Shown here: positions 62,606 through 64,000 of the stretch, one piece after another | Layout of the letters: each line of letters starts with the position of its first letter | Position numbering within the stretch: the first letter of the stretch is position 1 | NCBI GenBank assembly: GCA_022827905.1 | Contig: JAJEIQ010000044.1 | Span: forward strand, 23,169 to 87,168 | DNA from: Pseudomonadales bacterium | Lineage (GTDB): Bacteria > Pseudomonadota > Gammaproteobacteria > Pseudomonadales > Azotimanducaceae | Reading direction: 5' to 3' | DNA: 64,000 nucleotides | The notes under the pieces: model-generated | Databases searched by the model: none | Told to the model about the DNA's origin: nothing | What the model saw: only the letters and a program-made list of their open reading frames with translations | Made by a program: the position numbers and the translations under genes

Positions 62606-62634
62606 TTGACGAACCCGGATATAGAGCCTATAGT
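62606..62634 (+). promoter_or_regulatory. Promoter of the CBASS operon with overlapping operator
   Basis: TTGACG (62606-62611), 17 bases, TATAGT (62629-62634): a near-consensus sigma-70 promoter 55 bases before the cyclase ATG. The perfect inverted repeat TATAG-AGC-CTATA (62620-62632) overlaps the -10 box, a good place for the divergently encoded XRE repressor to bind. Confidence 0.75.
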
Positions 62635-62688
62635 CGCCACATTAAACCTGTCGAACCCGCCAAGGGCAAGCTCTGGAGAGTGAAAATC

Positions 62689-63654
62689 ATGGGAACTGAA
62701 CACGTACAGCACCGCGACATCGCTAAATTTGCGGTGGACAGGGTCAACCTGCCAAAGGACAAAGCCAACGAGTACAGAGCTCAAGCCCGTCGGCTCCGCG
62801 AAAAGCTGGACAACTACTTGGGCGAGCATCCTGACTTCACCCTCAAGAAAATGCTCCTGTCCGGGAGCCTAGCAAAGGGAACCGCCCTGCGGTCGCTCAA
62901 CGACATTGACATCGCTTGCTACGTCGGGGGTGCGGACGCTCCTCAGGATGTCAGGAAACTAATCAAGTATCTTGCTGAGCGCCTGCGGAGCGCCTTTCCC
63001 AACTTCAGTCCAGACCAAGTCACGCCGCAGACATATAGCGTGAAGGTGTCCTTTCGCGGGTCGGGATTGGATATCGATGTGGTTCCGATTCTCTATGATG
63101 GCGACGAGAACTGGTATGGCAATCTGGTCAGCCAAGACGATGGATCATTCCTCAGGACGTGCATTCCGCGTCATCTGGAGTTTATCCGAAAGCGCAAGAC
63201 CGAGCACGAAACGCATTTCGCCCAAGTCATCAGACTGGTGAAGTTCTGGATACGCCACCAGAAGCAGAAGAATCCTGGATTTCGCTTCAAGTCGTTCATG
63301 TGCGAGCTAATCTTGGCTCACTTGGCGGATCAGGGCCTTGACCTCTCTGACTACCCGGAAGCCTTGCAGCACTTCTTTACCTATGTGGCGAGGACCGGTC
63401 TGCGAAAGCAGATCGCGTTTGAGGACTACTACCGTAGATCGGCCATCGGTTACTTTTCAGATCCCGTTCAGATCATCGACCCTGTGAACGCGAAAAACAA
63501 CGCCGCATGCCTGTACACCACCAACCAAGCATGCGAAATTACCGATGTGGCGCTTGACGCTGGCGATGCCATCGACGCTGCGTTGAGAGCCCCCACCAAA
63601 CAGAAAACTGTCTACTACTGGCAGAAAGTTTTCGGACCAGCATTCCAAGTGTGA
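62689..63654 (+). CDS. CBASS cGAS/DncV-like nucleotidyltransferase (CD-NTase)
   Basis: 321 residues from ATG 62689 with GGAG ten bases upstream; a GTG at 62680 is too close to that site. The nucleotidyltransferase core is LSGSLAKGTALRSLNDIDIACYV, with Gly59-Ser60 and the metal Asp72 and Asp74, and LDIDVVPIL with Asp130 as the third. The rest (FAQVIRLVKFWIRHQKQ) fits oligonucleotide cyclases of CBASS, most like the group found with HORMA proteins. On phage infection it would make a cyclic nucleotide that triggers an effector. A HORMA gene follows; the effector and Trip13 ATPase would lie outside the window. Confidence 0.88.
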   Translation: MGTEHVQHRDIAKFAVDRVNLPKDKANEYRAQARRLREKLDNYLGEHPDFTLKKMLLSGSLAKGTALRSLNDIDIACYVGGADAPQDVRKLIKYLAERLRSAFPNFSPDQVTPQTYSVKVSFRGSGLDIDVVPILYDGDENWYGNLVSQDDGSFLRTCIPRHLEFIRKRKTEHETHFAQVIRLVKFWIRHQKQKNPGFRFKSFMCELILAHLADQGLDLSDYPEALQHFFTYVARTGLRKQIAFEDYYRRSAIGYFSDPVQIIDPVNAKNNAACLYTTNQACEITDVALDAGDAIDAALRAPTKQKTVYYWQKVFGPAFQV

Positions 63655-63662
63655 GAAGAATC

Positions 63663-63890
63663 ATGAGTCAAAGCTACACATTTGCCGGATCACTGACCTT
63701 CTCGGTCACACACGCAAGGCAGATAGCGGCCAAGGTCGCCACCGATCTTAAGCGCCTTCAGCGCTTCTATGGCCAGCCCTCTGACGGCGACATCAACAAC
63801 TACGAGTACGAGGTGGTTACCCTGCTGACGGCCGGATACCTCGGTAGAGTGTGGTACGGATTCACTAGTGTCCGGTTAATACTCGAATAA
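63663..63890 (+). pseudogene. Bacterial HORMA-domain protein of CBASS, truncated
   Basis: 75 codons from ATG 63663. The start SYTFAGSLTFSVTHARQIAAKVATDLKRLQRFYGQPSD and the following EYEVVTLLTAGYLGRVWYGF match the beginning of bacterial HORMA proteins as remembered from type III CBASS, which are about 160-170 residues and normally go on with an R-D-G-x-W-like strand. Here the match stops at about residue 67 and the frame runs eight codons into unrelated sequence. HORMA binds and activates the cyclase, so loss of the C-terminal part should disable the system unless a second HORMA gene exists beyond the edge. Confidence 0.72.
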
Positions 63891-64000
63891 ATTCAATTGG
63901 TTAGGGTCCATGTCCTGCCCGGAAGTGTGGTCGGGTTCGAGAAGGCATTGATTTAACGGCATTTTCTCGAACAGGGTGACGGACAGGATCTGTAGCAAAG
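63868..64000. other. Probable end of an inserted element at the window edge
   Basis: From about 63868 (GTGTCCGGTTAATACTCG) the sequence is unlike the HORMA gene and more AT-rich, with no open frame of note. The join lies in the palindrome CACTAGTG (63863-63870). It resembles the outer end of an insertion sequence, but no transposase is visible before the window ends, so identity is unproven. Confidence 0.4.

Overview
The window is high-GC bacterial chromosome, most likely from a heterotrophic gammaproteobacterium. The best evidence is the recN-bamE // rnfH-ratA // smpB block at 30.8-35.8 kb, a classic gammaproteobacterial arrangement. An FMN/CoA-centred catabolic repertoire, a TonB-dependent receptor, a CYP153 P450 and many short hairpin repeats suggest an environmental, perhaps marine or host-associated lineage. 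That last point is inference; nothing in the window identifies a species.

Layout. (1) 1-1377: dnaK (cut by the window edge) and grpE on the minus strand, with a near-consensus sigma-32 promoter. (2) 1473-29754: about 28 kb of catabolic genes. These are an S/N-oxide reductase-type molybdoenzyme, two acyl-CoA dehydrogenases, a MaoC-like protein, a PaaABCD-like diiron oxygenase operon with a ferredoxin, a crotonase, an AraC regulator, an AMACR-like racemase/CoA-transferase, a Rieske oxygenase, SDRs, a nitronate monooxygenase-like protein, fused indolepyruvate:ferredoxin oxidoreductase with a RidA protein, a YkvI-like transporter, an esterase, a TonB receptor, an alpha-hydroxy-acid dehydrogenase and an amidohydrolase. 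(3) 29751-35774: hrcA, recN, bamE, rnfH, ratA, a sodium symporter and smpB. The catabolic block therefore sits between hrcA and grpE, which are neighbours in many hrcA-bearing bacteria. (4) 35784-46425: CYP153, PhyH, Bcp and PQQ-type genes mixed with small mobile or defence-like modules: tandem-HTH regulator, AAA/PD-(D/E)XK protein, RelBE pair, orphan AbrB. (5) 46539-64000: a defence island. It holds a UPF0175/DUF3368 toxin-antitoxin pair, an SNF2-type helicase, an IS1595-like insertion, an AIPR protein, a 1619-residue Eco57I-like methylase, an ArdC-like antirestriction protein, an ImmA/XRE pair, and the start of a type III-like CBASS operon (cGAS-like cyclase plus a HORMA gene broken at the right edge).

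How it fits together. The catabolic genes look aimed at branched or cyclic carbon compounds: uptake (TonB), oxygenation (diiron, Rieske and P450), CoA-linked racemisation and beta-oxidation, and amino-acid-derived keto-acid oxidation. The helicase, AIPR and methylase genes resemble a DISARM/type IIG-like system of unusual composition that has been disrupted by an IS1595-like element. Two families of short hairpin repeats run through the window. One copy lies in frame inside the helicase gene and others overlap stop codons, so they appear to be mobile in this genome. All functions are read from motifs by eye; no database search was run.
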